Shown: one piece after another, positions 26,735 to 35,645 of the stretch
Layout: each line of letters opens with the position of its first letter
Position numbering within the stretch: the stretch's first letter is position 1
Assembly (NCBI GenBank): GCA_001464125.1
Contig: LNEP01000004.1
Location: 174,540-238,539 of the forward strand
Source of the DNA: Betaproteobacteria bacterium Ga0077540
GTDB lineage: Bacteria; Pseudomonadota; Gammaproteobacteria; Burkholderiales; Methylophilaceae
DNA: 64,000 nt
Direction of reading: 5' to 3'
Notes under the pieces: model-generated
What the model was told of the DNA's origin: nothing
The model's input: only the letters and a program-made list of their open reading frames with translations
Database searches by the model: none
Translations under genes and position numbers: made by a program

Positions 26735-28013
26735 TACTTGCACGATTGATGTAAATCAGTTGCGAGTTGGATTGTATATCCACCTAGATTTAGGTTGGAT
26801 GGATCATCCGTTTACGCTGAGCAACTTTAAACTAAACGATGAAGACCAAATTCAGAAGATTAAGAAAATCGGTTTAAAAACATTACGTTATGACCCTAAA
26901 CGTAGCGATTGCGCGCCCTTGCCAGAGGTAGAAGCCAAACTCAGAGTTGTGCAAAATAAGCCGGAAGAATTGGTGGAAGCTGAAGTAGCGGTTGCCAGCA
27001 TCACCGAAGAAGCTTCGCCCGTTGTCGATATGAAACAGTTGCGCTGTAAACAATTGCATCATGCGATTGATGAGAGTGAAAAAAAGTTTGTCATCGCCAG
27101 CGATACTGTTAAAAACATCCAACGCAATATTCAAACCGCACCCAAAGCTTGTCTAGAACAAGCCACAGTGCTGGTGAACAGCATTGTAAACAGCGCATTG
27201 TCTGAGGGCGATATAGCCATACACGCACTGAACGGCAACCGTTCCAGTGATGCGCACTATCAGCATGCGCTTAATGTGACTGTGATTGCGATGATATTGG
27301 CAAAATCCATCCAGATGTCCAAAGAGGATGCGCAATTATTAGGCGTATCCACCATTTTGCATGACATTGGTAAAGCCAAAATCAGTGATAAGATTTTGCT
27401 GAAGAAAGAAAAGCTCACCCATGCTGAGATGTTGCACTACCAACAGCATTCAGAACTGGGTGCGCAAATGGTTAAAGACCTTGGTCTGCCAAGCAGAATG
27501 GCAAGAGTTGTGATGCAGCATCATGAGTTTGCAGATGGTACGGGCTATCCAGCCGGATTAAAAACCGAGCAAACTGACCCGCTGGCACGCATTATCGTAT
27601 TAGCCAATAACTACGATAAGTTGTGCAACCCAGTGAATGTTGCTGAAGCAAAAACCCCATACGAATCATTGGCTTATATGTTTGCGCATCAACGTTCTAA
27701 ATTTGATGAGCATCTGCTTAAACGCCTCATTAAATCGCTAGGGGTGTACCCGCCAGGGAGTATCGTCAAATTATCGAATGAGCAATACGCCACCGTGATT
27801 TCGGTCAACCCGAATCACCCGCTTAAACCTTATGTCAAACTGCTACAAAAAGTGGAAGATGCCGATGCTCAAATTGTGGACTTGCGTGACGAGAAAAATA
27901 TCAACATCACGGCTTGTTTGAAACCTGCGCAAATACCATCAGAGGTGTTAAAACATTTGAATGCACGCAAAAAAGTCAGCTACTTTATAGATCAGGAACA
28001 CGCCGTGGCGTAA
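26724..28013 (+). CDS. HD-GYP domain protein, c-di-GMP phosphodiesterase
   Basis: 429 residues. N-terminal DUF3391-like region (about 1-140, VNQLRVGLYIHLDLGWMDHPF). HD-GYP domain: HYQHALNV, catalytic H213-D214 in LHDIGKAKISD, H-H-E at 266-268, and DGTGYP at 271-276, all ligands intact. HD-GYP enzymes hydrolyse c-di-GMP to pGpG and GMP. It overlaps the GGDEF-EAL gene by 11 nt, so enzymes that make and degrade the messenger are translated together. A perfect-palindrome terminator follows directly. Confidence 0.92.
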   Translation: MSTNTCTIDVNQLRVGLYIHLDLGWMDHPFTLSNFKLNDEDQIQKIKKIGLKTLRYDPKRSDCAPLPEVEAKLRVVQNKPEELVEAEVAVASITEEASPVVDMKQLRCKQLHHAIDESEKKFVIASDTVKNIQRNIQTAPKACLEQATVLVNSIVNSALSEGDIAIHALNGNRSSDAHYQHALNVTVIAMILAKSIQMSKEDAQLLGVSTILHDIGKAKISDKILLKKEKLTHAEMLHYQQHSELGAQMVKDLGLPSRMARVVMQHHEFADGTGYPAGLKTEQTDPLARIIVLANNYDKLCNPVNVAEAKTPYESLAYMFAHQRSKFDEHLLKRLIKSLGVYPPGSIVKLSNEQYATVISVNPNHPLKPYVKLLQKVEDADAQIVDLRDEKNINITACLKPAQIPSEVLKHLNARKKVSYFIDQEHAVA

Positions 28014-28041
28014 AAAAGAGGGTATCGCGATACCCTCTTTT
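28014..28041. terminator. Bidirectional terminator after the HD-GYP gene
   Basis: A 28-nt perfect palindrome (AAAAGAGGGTATC...GATACCCTCTTTT) with A- and T-tracts at its ends, between the convergent HD-GYP gene and the PepSY gene. It can terminate in both directions. Confidence 0.88.
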
Positions 28042-28067
28042 AAGCTTGGTAAGTTCATGAGCAAGAC

Positions 28068-29630
28068 TTAGCGTTTAGTCGTGTATTTTCTTGAAAATAA
28101 AACCAATCCGAGCATAGCCACAACAATATTCCACAGCGCAAACAGTGAAACAAGCAAATCTCGCAGGTCTTTATTCAAACCTTCAAAGCTCCACTTATGT
28201 AAATAGGCAAATACAAAACCTTCTACGCCATCGATATCTCGCACCTCGGCCGCTAGCGCACCAGTGGTTGGCTCAATATAAATACGCGTGTTGTCATTAT
28301 CTTGAAATTGCACTCTAAGCACGGGCAAACGTTTAAAGATAAACCCATACTCACCGGCAAACTTGCTTGTCCAAGTGACCGCTGTAACGACTGGAGCAGT
28401 GGCCGAATAAAACTGTAGTGCTTGGCTTCGTGCAAATTGCTCAACACTATCCGCAGCTACTTCACCACGGTATTTATCCGCACGCAGCATATAAGGTTTT
28501 TTCTTTTCCCTAACAGTTTCACCATGCGCATGATGATCATGGTGTTCTGCATGTTCTGCATGTTCTGCATGTTCTGCATGTTCTGCCTCTGTTGCCATAG
28601 CCGCCACTTGTGCCACCGGCATCTGGTTTTCACCACTATCCGCAGCAGGCAACACATACCAGTAAGGCTCCAGCCCTTGTGCTAACCCATCTAACTTAGC
28701 AATGGGTTGTTTAATGATGTCTTTCCAAACTGCATCGCTTAGCAACTCTGCAGAAACCATAGCAGGTTGCGCATGCACCACTCTTTTTTCTTGCTGATAG
28801 CTCATCACCAAATGAAACAAGCCACTAGAAGCAAAGACTAAAGTGGTTAGAGAAACCACCAACCCCAGACGGCGATGCCACTTTCTTGTCGGTAGCTTAG
28901 CCAACCTTGCCTTTGCGGTGGCGGATTGCTTCACAAATAGGTACAAGCCGGAAAGCGCTGACAACAAGATGATGCTGAGGATAGATGCTGCAATGGTTAA
29001 TTGCAACGCAGGCACTTTAGACAAGAAAGACCAGTTATGGCCAAACTGAAACAATTGCGTCAGCCTGTAGCGGGTATCGTCCACCAATGTCGCTAAACGC
29101 GTTTGCTCCGTATCTATGAATGCTCTGAGGTTACCATTCTGCTTAAAGGCAATGCGCCATACTGGCAAGAGCCGATTCACAGCATGGTAATCTGCATCAA
29201 ATTGGCTCACCAAATGCGCACTGGCAATTTGGTCAGCAGCTATACCGGTGAAATGCGACGCTAGCGCTTTCGCATTGATTTCATCGCCGTGTTCAAGTTC
29301 TTTACCAGTCTTGATATCAAAATACCTAGCAGGCATATTTTGCATAGTGCCTACGCGCAAATAGGTCTGCTCAGCAACGCGCGATAAGCTCAAATGTGAG
29401 AAAGCGCGTATTTTATGCTGTGACAAAATGGCTTTAGGTGTCAGTGCATCAGCAAGATTAAATGTGGGCTGAGGTGCCACAAACACAGCCGGTTTGGGCT
29501 GCAAGCGCGACATAATGGGGTGAGAAATACCAGAGAGCCCCCACATCAATACGCCAACGCAGGCAAATATACCCAACCAACGGTGCCAAAACAGCCAGTT
29601 CCAACTCGGTTTTATCTGCGATTTACTCAT
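28068..29630 (-). CDS. PepSY-associated membrane protein with His-rich loop
   Basis: 520 residues. At least four membrane helices: about 12-32, 208-232, 258-278 and 490-512. Between helices lie PepSY-like domains (e.g. RYFDIKTGKELEHG, TRIYIEPTTGAL and RLPVLRVQF). A periplasmic loop near 345-372 holds five AEH repeats followed by HHDHHAHGE, a strong metal-binding candidate. Proteins of this family accompany TonB receptors for siderophores or copper and may act as membrane reductases. It is the last gene of the putative metal-uptake operon and overlaps the gene upstream by 8 nt. Metal identity is inferred from neighbours. Confidence 0.8.
   Translation of the reverse strand: MSKSQIKPSWNWLFWHRWLGIFACVGVLMWGLSGISHPIMSRLQPKPAVFVAPQPTFNLADALTPKAILSQHKIRAFSHLSLSRVAEQTYLRVGTMQNMPARYFDIKTGKELEHGDEINAKALASHFTGIAADQIASAHLVSQFDADYHAVNRLLPVWRIAFKQNGNLRAFIDTEQTRLATLVDDTRYRLTQLFQFGHNWSFLSKVPALQLTIAASILSIILLSALSGLYLFVKQSATAKARLAKLPTRKWHRRLGLVVSLTTLVFASSGLFHLVMSYQQEKRVVHAQPAMVSAELLSDAVWKDIIKQPIAKLDGLAQGLEPYWYVLPAADSGENQMPVAQVAAMATEAEHAEHAEHAEHAEHHDHHAHGETVREKKKPYMLRADKYRGEVAADSVEQFARSQALQFYSATAPVVTAVTWTSKFAGEYGFIFKRLPVLRVQFQDNDNTRIYIEPTTGALAAEVRDIDGVEGFVFAYLHKWSFEGLNKDLRDLLVSLFALWNIVVAMLGLVLFSRKYTTKR
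28543..28587 (-). repeat. 9-bp tandem repeat encoding AEH units
   Basis: Five head-to-tail copies of TGTTCTGCA (last copy ends in C) on the plus strand encode Ala-Glu-His repeats on the minus strand. Together with the following HHDHHAH stretch this is a His-rich segment whose length could vary between strains. Confidence 0.9.
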
Positions 29631-30075
29631 GATGGTGTGGCGCCTTTAGCAAATCGACCATGCCGACAAAACTATTGATAGTGGTCTGTTCATCTAAACT
29701 TAGCGATGCTTCTGCCTGAGTCAGCGCCAACGTCAATTTTTCTGCATCCAATGATGGCACCCCTGCTGCTACTAAATGTTGTGGTTGCTTTAAATTTGCA
29801 TCACCGCACATCAACGTTTGCCAATGGCCATGTTGCTGTTTCAGCAATGCACGTCCTCCCTTAGGTTGCTGTATCCAATCGGCAATTGCGTAACTTCCGC
29901 TCACTACAATCACTGGCACAAATACTGGATGCTCAGGCTTTTCCCATTGGGCTTTGATGCTACTTTCAATCGCAGCATGTTGTGCCACATCGGCAATGCT
30001 TTTGCCCATAAATAGCGTTAACCCTGCAAACAACAGCAGCATCAACACCGGTAACCATTGTTTACGCAATGTCAT
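29623..30075 (-). CDS. Copper-uptake-associated periplasmic protein
   Basis: 150 residues with a strong AAGGAGA before the ATG. An N-terminal helix (about 8-27, LPVLMLLLFAGLTLFMGKS) acts as signal or anchor. The body has AIADWIQQPKGGRALL, then HGHWQTLMCGDANL and ...AAGVPSLDAEKLTLALTQAE; this pattern matches proteins annotated as copper uptake system-associated. The C-terminus ends in PHHHE. It lies between the TonB receptor and the PepSY gene. The copper link comes from remembered family annotation and is not provable from sequence alone. Confidence 0.65.
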   Translation of the reverse strand: MTLRKQWLPVLMLLLFAGLTLFMGKSIADVAQHAAIESSIKAQWEKPEHPVFVPVIVVSGSYAIADWIQQPKGGRALLKQQHGHWQTLMCGDANLKQPQHLVAAGVPSLDAEKLTLALTQAEASLSLDEQTTINSFVGMVDLLKAPHHHE

Positions 30076-30098
30076 ATCAAGTCTCCTTATTTAAAGTC

Positions 30099-30128
30099 AC
30101 CGGCAAGCACGGTTAAGCGCTTGCCGGT
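30099..30128 (-). promoter_or_regulatory. Intercistronic hairpin after the TonB receptor gene
   Basis: A 10-bp perfect stem (ACCGGCAAGC / GCTTGCCGGT) with a 10-nt loop lies 6 nt past the receptor stop codon. The U-tract after it is weak, so it may be a leaky terminator or a processing/stability element that sets a higher receptor level than the downstream genes. Confidence 0.6.
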
Positions 30129-30133
30129 TCAAC

Positions 30134-32194
30134 TTAATATGTCCAAGTAACGCCCATGTAGGCAGTTCTGCCATCGCCGGGTGAATACAATGCACCGTCC
30201 ACACCGCCTTGGTTACGCACCACACTGGTTGTAGCCGCGTACTTTCTATCGCCCAGATTACGGCCTTCTAAAAACCACGCCCAGTGTTTATTCACCTGCT
30301 GCCCGGCTTTTAAGCCCCATAAAAAGTAGCGGTCAGCATCTACCGTTTGTGCAAAATCCACATAGTAATTTTGTGGTGACCACTCAAAGGTAGGCCCAAT
30401 ATAGAAGCCATTCAGCATGTGATTACTACGGTGCATTAATTCGGCACGCAGCAAGCTTTTTTGTATGCCAGGCAAACGACGGTTACCAAACACCGCATCA
30501 TCATCAAATTTAAAATGATTAATCAACAGGCTGTGGCGCCACTCTAGTTGCATAGGCAAACGCGCGGTCATGCCAAACTCTAAACCAGCGTGTATGGTTT
30601 TATCTGCATTGGTGGTTTGAGAGCCTGGGGTGCTCGAATTACCCGCAGTAAAAAAAGCTGTTTGCAACATTTCATTTTTTAGCTTGCCGTAATACACAGC
30701 CACATCCCAATCCACAAACTCGCTGTTGCCACGTGAGCCCACTTCAAAGGTCGTGCCTTCCTGCGCGTCCAAAATATTAGGACGCAACCCGCCTGTTAAT
30801 TCACCAAAGCTAGGTGGCTCATAACTGCGTGAAACATTTGTGAATAGTTGAATCTCTGGCGTCAGGTTATATAGCAAGCCAACTTTTGGGTTGGTCTGTA
30901 CATAGGTTTTTTCAAAACTCTCGTCTTGCGCGGCTGTAGTAAATTGCTTGTCATCCAGCTCACGTTTAGCGTGGGTGTATTGCAAGCCTGTAATCAACGA
31001 AAGCTCTGGCAACACATACCATCTATTTTCTACATATGCCTCAAGATTGGTCGCGCGATTTTCCAGCTTGTTCACTCTGGCACCACGTCTAGCGCCAATA
31101 TTCACAAAGCGCTCATCGTAGCCAATGCCTGCGCTTGGGTTAAATCCCAACAGCAATTCGTTTTTGTGACCAAACAGTTCGCCATCCAAACTCAAGCGTG
31201 CTTCAACACCATAATCATTGGTGTCTTGGTCTATGACCTGAAAAATGGGGTGAAACAAATCTTTGTGAGAGTAGTAAGCACTCAACTGCAACGCAGCATG
31301 GTCACTGAGCAAAATATTGGTTTTATTTGCAATGCGGAATAAATCAATATCACGTTTTTGCTGACCAACCGCGCCTAAAAATGAATCACTGGGGTCATTA
31401 TTCAGTTGCGCTTTGGTTAGGCTACTGGGCAAGTTAGAATCACTGCGTGCATAACCCAAGTAAAAGCGTGTTTCTATATCGCTACTGAGCTTGTAGCCCA
31501 CATTACCATTGATACGTTTTGCCAATTGCTCTGCATTTTCACGAAAACCGGTTTGGTCAAAATAACTAGCGTTTACAAAATAATCCAAATCGCCAATCAC
31601 GTTGCCGCTACTGACTGAGGCACGACCATAATCGTAAGTGCCTGCCTCAAAGCGCACTGTGAGTGGCGAGGCTGTATACCCTGTATTGGAAATATAGTTA
31701 ATGGCACCGCCTAAGTTACTTGCGCCATAACGTAACGCATTGGCACCGCGATACACCTCAACATAACGTGCAGCCAATGGCTCAATCGCCTGAAAATCAA
31801 AACTGCCGTCGGCTAAATTGACAGGCACACCATCTTGCATCAATTTAATCCCACGTCCATGAAACGTACGTTGCAAGCCTGAACCGCGAATCGACAATCG
31901 CGTTTCCTCAGCACCAAAACGCGATTGCGCCAACACGCCAGTCGCCATGCCCAGCGCATCTTGTATGGTACTGGTGCGGCCTTCACGTACCGTATCCATA
32001 TCTACCAGCGTAGTTCCGCCGGCCGTTTTATTTAAGGTTTCTTTAGCGGTTTCAATATCTGGCTGGGTGAGCGATGCAGCAGGGCGAGTCGAAACCACGC
32101 TGATTTCGTCCAAATGCACGGTGCCTTCGTGCTCTGCGTGCGCCATGAGTGGTAAGGCAGCTAACACTGCCGATAAAATGTGTTTATTTAACAT
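30134..32194 (-). CDS. TonB-dependent outer-membrane receptor (probable metal/metallophore)
   Basis: 686 residues. Signal peptide (about 1-20), TonB-box-like LDEISVVSTR, plug domain (about 70-175: TIQDALGMATGVLAQ, RLSIRGSGLQRTF, RGANALRYGASNLGGAINYIS), and a beta-barrel ending in the typical aromatic terminus (YMGVTWTY). A FecA-like layout without the extended signalling domain. It takes up a metal or chelate across the outer membrane using TonB energy. The neighbours (DUF2946 protein upstream, copper-uptake-associated and PepSY proteins downstream) point to copper, but a ferric siderophore cannot be excluded. Confidence 0.9.
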   Translation of the reverse strand: MLNKHILSAVLAALPLMAHAEHEGTVHLDEISVVSTRPAASLTQPDIETAKETLNKTAGGTTLVDMDTVREGRTSTIQDALGMATGVLAQSRFGAEETRLSIRGSGLQRTFHGRGIKLMQDGVPVNLADGSFDFQAIEPLAARYVEVYRGANALRYGASNLGGAINYISNTGYTASPLTVRFEAGTYDYGRASVSSGNVIGDLDYFVNASYFDQTGFRENAEQLAKRINGNVGYKLSSDIETRFYLGYARSDSNLPSSLTKAQLNNDPSDSFLGAVGQQKRDIDLFRIANKTNILLSDHAALQLSAYYSHKDLFHPIFQVIDQDTNDYGVEARLSLDGELFGHKNELLLGFNPSAGIGYDERFVNIGARRGARVNKLENRATNLEAYVENRWYVLPELSLITGLQYTHAKRELDDKQFTTAAQDESFEKTYVQTNPKVGLLYNLTPEIQLFTNVSRSYEPPSFGELTGGLRPNILDAQEGTTFEVGSRGNSEFVDWDVAVYYGKLKNEMLQTAFFTAGNSSTPGSQTTNADKTIHAGLEFGMTARLPMQLEWRHSLLINHFKFDDDAVFGNRRLPGIQKSLLRAELMHRSNHMLNGFYIGPTFEWSPQNYYVDFAQTVDADRYFLWGLKAGQQVNKHWAWFLEGRNLGDRKYAATTSVVRNQGGVDGALYSPGDGRTAYMGVTWTY

Positions 32195-32254
32195 AGAGTT
32201 ACTCCAAAAAAATCAAAATGTACACCGTGGCCGGGTACAGACTTGTTATTTGAT

Positions 32255-32683
32255 TTAGAGTAACGCAGGCGGAGCACGTGTGAGATGCGCCGTTTGAACA
32301 GTGTGTGAAGTAAAGGGGGCTAAGTAATAAGAGGCTTGTGCATCGGCAATCGCTTCTAAATAAAGCGCAAAGGCCGGATTACGCACTGGCAAATCGACAT
32401 CCGCCACACCCGCATGGCAAAATGGACAATGCGTCATGTGCTGACTGATGGATTTAGATTGATTATCTGGTTTGATATCGAAACTGGCTTGAATTTGATT
32501 GCCCTGCGTGGTCACCACTTGTATATAAAGTTTTTTGCCGCCGGTGCCACAAATTTCTTGCATAAAGCCTGCCGCGCTGCCTTGCCCGGCCAGCGCGTGC
32601 GATACGCTAGGCGCGAGGGATGCAAACACCATCGCGACTAGCGCGATGCGGTGCATCCAGCGGAATAATTTTTGCGACAACAT
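32255..32683 (-). CDS. DUF2946 family exported protein
   Basis: 142 residues. Signal peptide or anchor (about 10-30, IALVAMVFASLAPSVSHA), then a short domain with HCPFCHAG, the Cys/His centre characteristic of DUF2946, and a long hydrophobic C-terminal part. DUF2946 proteins are commonly encoded beside TonB receptors and PepSY proteins in metal-uptake loci. It is likely the first gene of this operon, 60 bp before the receptor. A metal-binding role through the CxxC-His motif is plausible but unproven. Confidence 0.75.
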   Translation of the reverse strand: MLSQKLFRWMHRIALVAMVFASLAPSVSHALAGQGSAAGFMQEICGTGGKKLYIQVVTTQGNQIQASFDIKPDNQSKSISQHMTHCPFCHAGVADVDLPVRNPAFALYLEAIADAQASYYLAPFTSHTVQTAHLTRAPPALL

Positions 32684-32745
32684 ACGCGCATTCTAGCCCG
32701 AGTCGCGTAAAATTCAAAACTTCAACCATACCCCTGAGGAACATC

Positions 32746-33705
32746 ATGGCAGCAGGTAGCTTACTAGCGCTTTTAGACGATATTGCAACCATCTTAGATG
32801 ACGTGTCAGTGATGACACAGATGGCCGCCAAAAAAACGGCTGGGGTACTGGGGGATGACCTTGCACTTAACGCACAACAGGTCTCGGGCGTTGCCTCTGA
32901 GCGAGAGTTGCCAGTAGTGTGGGCAGTAGCCAAAGGCTCCTTCGTTAACAAACTAATCTTGGTGCCATCTGCCTTGTTGCTGAGCTACCTTTCAGCGCAA
33001 TTTGGCATTCATTGGATTATCCCCACGCTACTCATGATAGGCGGTGCGTTTTTATGCTTTGAGGGCTTTGAAAAGATTGTGCACAAGTTCTTACATAAAG
33101 ACGAAGATGAAGCACACAAAAGCGAACTAGCGCATGCAGTAGAGGACTCTAGCGTAGATTTAGTCGCGTTAGAAAAAGAAAAAATCAAAGGGGCGATCAC
33201 CACAGACTTTATCTTATCGGCAGAAATTATCGTGATTGCATTGGGGACTGTGGCGGCTGCCAGCTTTGGCAAACAAATCGCGGTGGTTTCTGCAATCGCA
33301 ATGATCATGACGGTGGGGGTGTATGGCTTGGTGGCAGGCATCGTCAAAATGGATGATGCTGGCTTGCACCTCATGTTGAAACAAGGCACCAGCATTTGGC
33401 GTCAACTCCAACGAAAAGTCGGTCAAAAACTGTTGGCATTTGCGCCCGTTTTAATGCGATTACTGAGTGTATTAGGAACAGCTGCCATGTTTTTGGTCGG
33501 GGGCAGTATTATTAGTCATGGCATACCGGCGTTACATCATTTCAGTGAACGGTTATCTAACACCCTATCTACTTTGCCTGCCGTAGGTAACGTACTCAGT
33601 GTGATTGGCACCATGATTGCAGATGGCATCATTGGTTTATTAGTAGGTGCTATTTGTGTGGTGGTGTTTGAGTTAGCTAAAAAACTAACCCCCAAAAAAG
33701 CTTAG
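32746..33705 (+). CDS. DUF808 family inner-membrane protein
   Basis: 319 residues from the ATG at 32746, preceded by TGAGGA; the longer open frame from 32620 is not needed. The start MAAGSLLALLDDIATILDDV and VMTQMAAKKTAGVLGDDLALNA are diagnostic for DUF808 (YedI-like). Several membrane helices follow (about 67-105, 155-210, 250-285, 292-315) separated by charged loops such as HKDEDEAHKSE. Function is not known for the family. The gene diverges from the DUF2946 operon and converges on the PEP-CTERM gene, whose stop it overlaps by 4 nt. Confidence 0.88.
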   Translation: MAAGSLLALLDDIATILDDVSVMTQMAAKKTAGVLGDDLALNAQQVSGVASERELPVVWAVAKGSFVNKLILVPSALLLSYLSAQFGIHWIIPTLLMIGGAFLCFEGFEKIVHKFLHKDEDEAHKSELAHAVEDSSVDLVALEKEKIKGAITTDFILSAEIIVIALGTVAAASFGKQIAVVSAIAMIMTVGVYGLVAGIVKMDDAGLHLMLKQGTSIWRQLQRKVGQKLLAFAPVLMRLLSVLGTAAMFLVGGSIISHGIPALHHFSERLSNTLSTLPAVGNVLSVIGTMIADGIIGLLVGAICVVVFELAKKLTPKKA

Positions 33706-34376
33706 CGATTTTTGGTTTTACGGCGCACTACCACAGCCACAGCGAACAACCCCATCGCCAGCATGCTAAAGTTGGAAGGTTCGGGGACTGATGCAATGAT
33801 GATTGGATTCAAAGAAATACCACTCGCGTCCATCGGTACAATGATACCAGCAGTATTCGACAGCACTAGTGTCCCGCCGATTGATGTCCTTACATCTCCA
33901 ATGAGCACTGGTTGTGATTGATTTGTTACCCGTGCAAGAAAGGGCGTATTTCCAGAGCTCAGGGATAAGTTCGAACCCTCGCTAATGACCAAAGAATTGA
34001 ATTGAGCAAAGCTAACAATATTGGCAGGTGAAGATGGCAAAACCGATGAATGCAATGAGAGAAATAAAGGCTCTGCAGCAAAAGTAATGTTTAGATTACC
34101 ACCCGCACTTAAAAGAACTGGCCCACCATCCACAAAACCATTTGTATCTGAATAAACCTCTGAAATGGGTCTAATTCCACTTCCTAACATGACATCCTTT
34201 AGAAGCTGAGATGACGCTAGAGGCAGTACAACTTTTGAACCTCTAGGTAGATCAGGAGGCGTAACAGGATTAAAGACTACAATATCAGAAGGTGACGCAG
34301 ATAAAATTGGATCAGCTAGTGCGAGATTAGGCAGAAGAAAAAGAAATACGATGATAATTTTTGGAGAAATTTGCAT
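33702..34376 (-). CDS. PEP-CTERM sorted exported protein
   Basis: 224 residues from the ATG at 34374-34376 (signal peptide MQISPKIIIVFLFLLPNLALA); the frame is open to 34415. The body is Ser/Gly/Leu-rich and probably beta-structured. The C-terminus has the full PEP-CTERM signal: VPEPSNFSML, a hydrophobic helix, and RRKTKNR, the target of an exosortase. That system must exist elsewhere in the genome; no exosortase or exopolysaccharide gene is in the window. Likely a surface or matrix protein of unknown role. It stands alone between a DUF808 gene and the sulfite-oxidase-like gene. Confidence 0.8.
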   Translation of the reverse strand: MQISPKIIIVFLFLLPNLALADPILSASPSDIVVFNPVTPPDLPRGSKVVLPLASSQLLKDVMLGSGIRPISEVYSDTNGFVDGGPVLLSAGGNLNITFAAEPLFLSLHSSVLPSSPANIVSFAQFNSLVISEGSNLSLSSGNTPFLARVTNQSQPVLIGDVRTSIGGTLVLSNTAGIIVPMDASGISLNPIIIASVPEPSNFSMLAMGLFAVAVVVRRKTKNR

Positions 34377-34484
34377 TTTTTGAATATTTTTTATTAATAT
34401 TCTGCGACGATACATGGTTCACGTATCATCAGCCATGCGCCAAGCAGACTAGGCTTTACACCTAATCTGTCACAAAAGGGTCAA

Positions 34485-35141
34485 CTAATAGTCGTCATCG
34501 CTAAAGCGTTGTTCCAAAAATGGAAACGCATCATTATGATAGCCACGCACTTCCCAAAACCCAGGTCGGTCAAACTCATGCAACTCTATGCTTTTCAGCC
34601 ATTTCGCGCTCTTCCATGCGTAACGTTTTGGCACCACCATTCGCACTGGGCCACCATGTTCAGCCGTGAGAGGCTTACTAAACACACTATGCGCAATCAC
34701 CACATCATCATCCAACAATGCGTCTAATGGCAGGTTGGTGGTGTAGCCATCATAGCTGTGCAAGGTAACAAATTTTGCATTGGGTAGCGGATTAGCTTGC
34801 ATTAACAATTCACGTGCGGATACGCCTTCCCAATCCATGTCCAGTTGGCTCCAGCGCGTCACGCAATGAAAGTCTGAAGTATCTTTAAATTGTGGCAGAC
34901 TACGGAAATCCATCCACTTTAAATTCAGCTCATGCTCAACCAAACCATATACGCGTAATGACCAATTAGTAGTATTGACGTTGGGGCGTATGCCTAAATC
35001 CAACACTGGAAAGTTGGTGACTTGTTTTTGACCATTGGGAATACGTTCGTTGACATTCGCCTTGCCAGCTTTTGCGCCCAGCAATTTTGCTTTTTGGGCA
35101 AGCGCAATCTTACCCTCAATCAGTTTTTTCCAATCCGGCAT
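34485..35141 (-). CDS. Sulfite-oxidase-like molybdopterin-binding protein
   Basis: 218 residues. Oxidoreductase molybdopterin-binding domain over most of the length: LRVYGLVEHELNL, Moco-ligand Cys in DFHCVTRWSQ, WEGVSARELL, GYTTNLPLDAL, HGGPVRMVVPKRYAWKSAKW, and GFWEVRGYHN. The size and absence of a Tat signal suggest a cytosolic or MsrP-unlike member; the true substrate is unknown. It lies 36 bp after lspA on the same strand and may be co-transcribed. Confidence 0.85.
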   Translation of the reverse strand: MPDWKKLIEGKIALAQKAKLLGAKAGKANVNERIPNGQKQVTNFPVLDLGIRPNVNTTNWSLRVYGLVEHELNLKWMDFRSLPQFKDTSDFHCVTRWSQLDMDWEGVSARELLMQANPLPNAKFVTLHSYDGYTTNLPLDALLDDDVVIAHSVFSKPLTAEHGGPVRMVVPKRYAWKSAKWLKSIELHEFDRPGFWEVRGYHNDAFPFLEQRFSDDDY

Positions 35142-35177
35142 ATCACCCCACGACGCATCTGTCGGCGTCCATTTTGA

Positions 35178-35645
35178 TTATTGTGTTGCTTGTTTAGGTT
35201 GTTTGAAGCTATCCAAAAGCAATAGCCCAACCCCCACACAGATTGCGCTATCAGCCACATTAAATGCTGGCCAAGCAAATTGCTGGTAATAGAAATAAAG
35301 AAAATCCACCACATACCCTAAAGTAATGCGATCGTACAAATTACCTAGCGCGCCACCTAATACTAAGGCAAGCCCCCAGCAAAAAAGTTTGTTATGCGGG
35401 TGTGTTTTTAGTAGATAAATAATGACCGCAGACGCCACCACTGAAACGGTAGTAAAAAACCACTTTTGCCAGCCACCTGCATCCGCCAAAAAGCTAAAGG
35501 CCGCGCCAGTGTTGTGATATCGCACTAAATCAAAATAGCTAGTGACACGCAAGTGCTCGCCATAAGCAAACGTTTGTTGCACCAAATGCTTGGTGTACAA
35601 ATCCAGTGCAATCACCACAGCACTAATACTCAGCCACTTATGCAT
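35178..35645 (-). CDS. lspA: Lipoprotein signal peptidase
   Basis: 155 residues, four membrane helices. Catalytic region: [20 protein letters not shown] and [12 protein letters not shown], giving the two Asp of this aspartic peptidase. It removes the signal peptide of diacylated prolipoproteins in the inner membrane and would process the several lipoproteins in this window. The start overlaps ileS by 8 nt, the usual ileS-lspA coupling. Confidence 0.95.
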   Translation of the reverse strand: MHKWLSISAVVIALDLYTKHLVQQTFAYGEHLRVTSYFDLVRYHNTGAAFSFLADAGGWQKWFFTTVSVVASAVIIYLLKTHPHNKLFCWGLALVLGGALGNLYDRITLGYVVDFLYFYYQQFAWPAFNVADSAICVGVGLLLLDSFKQPKQATQ

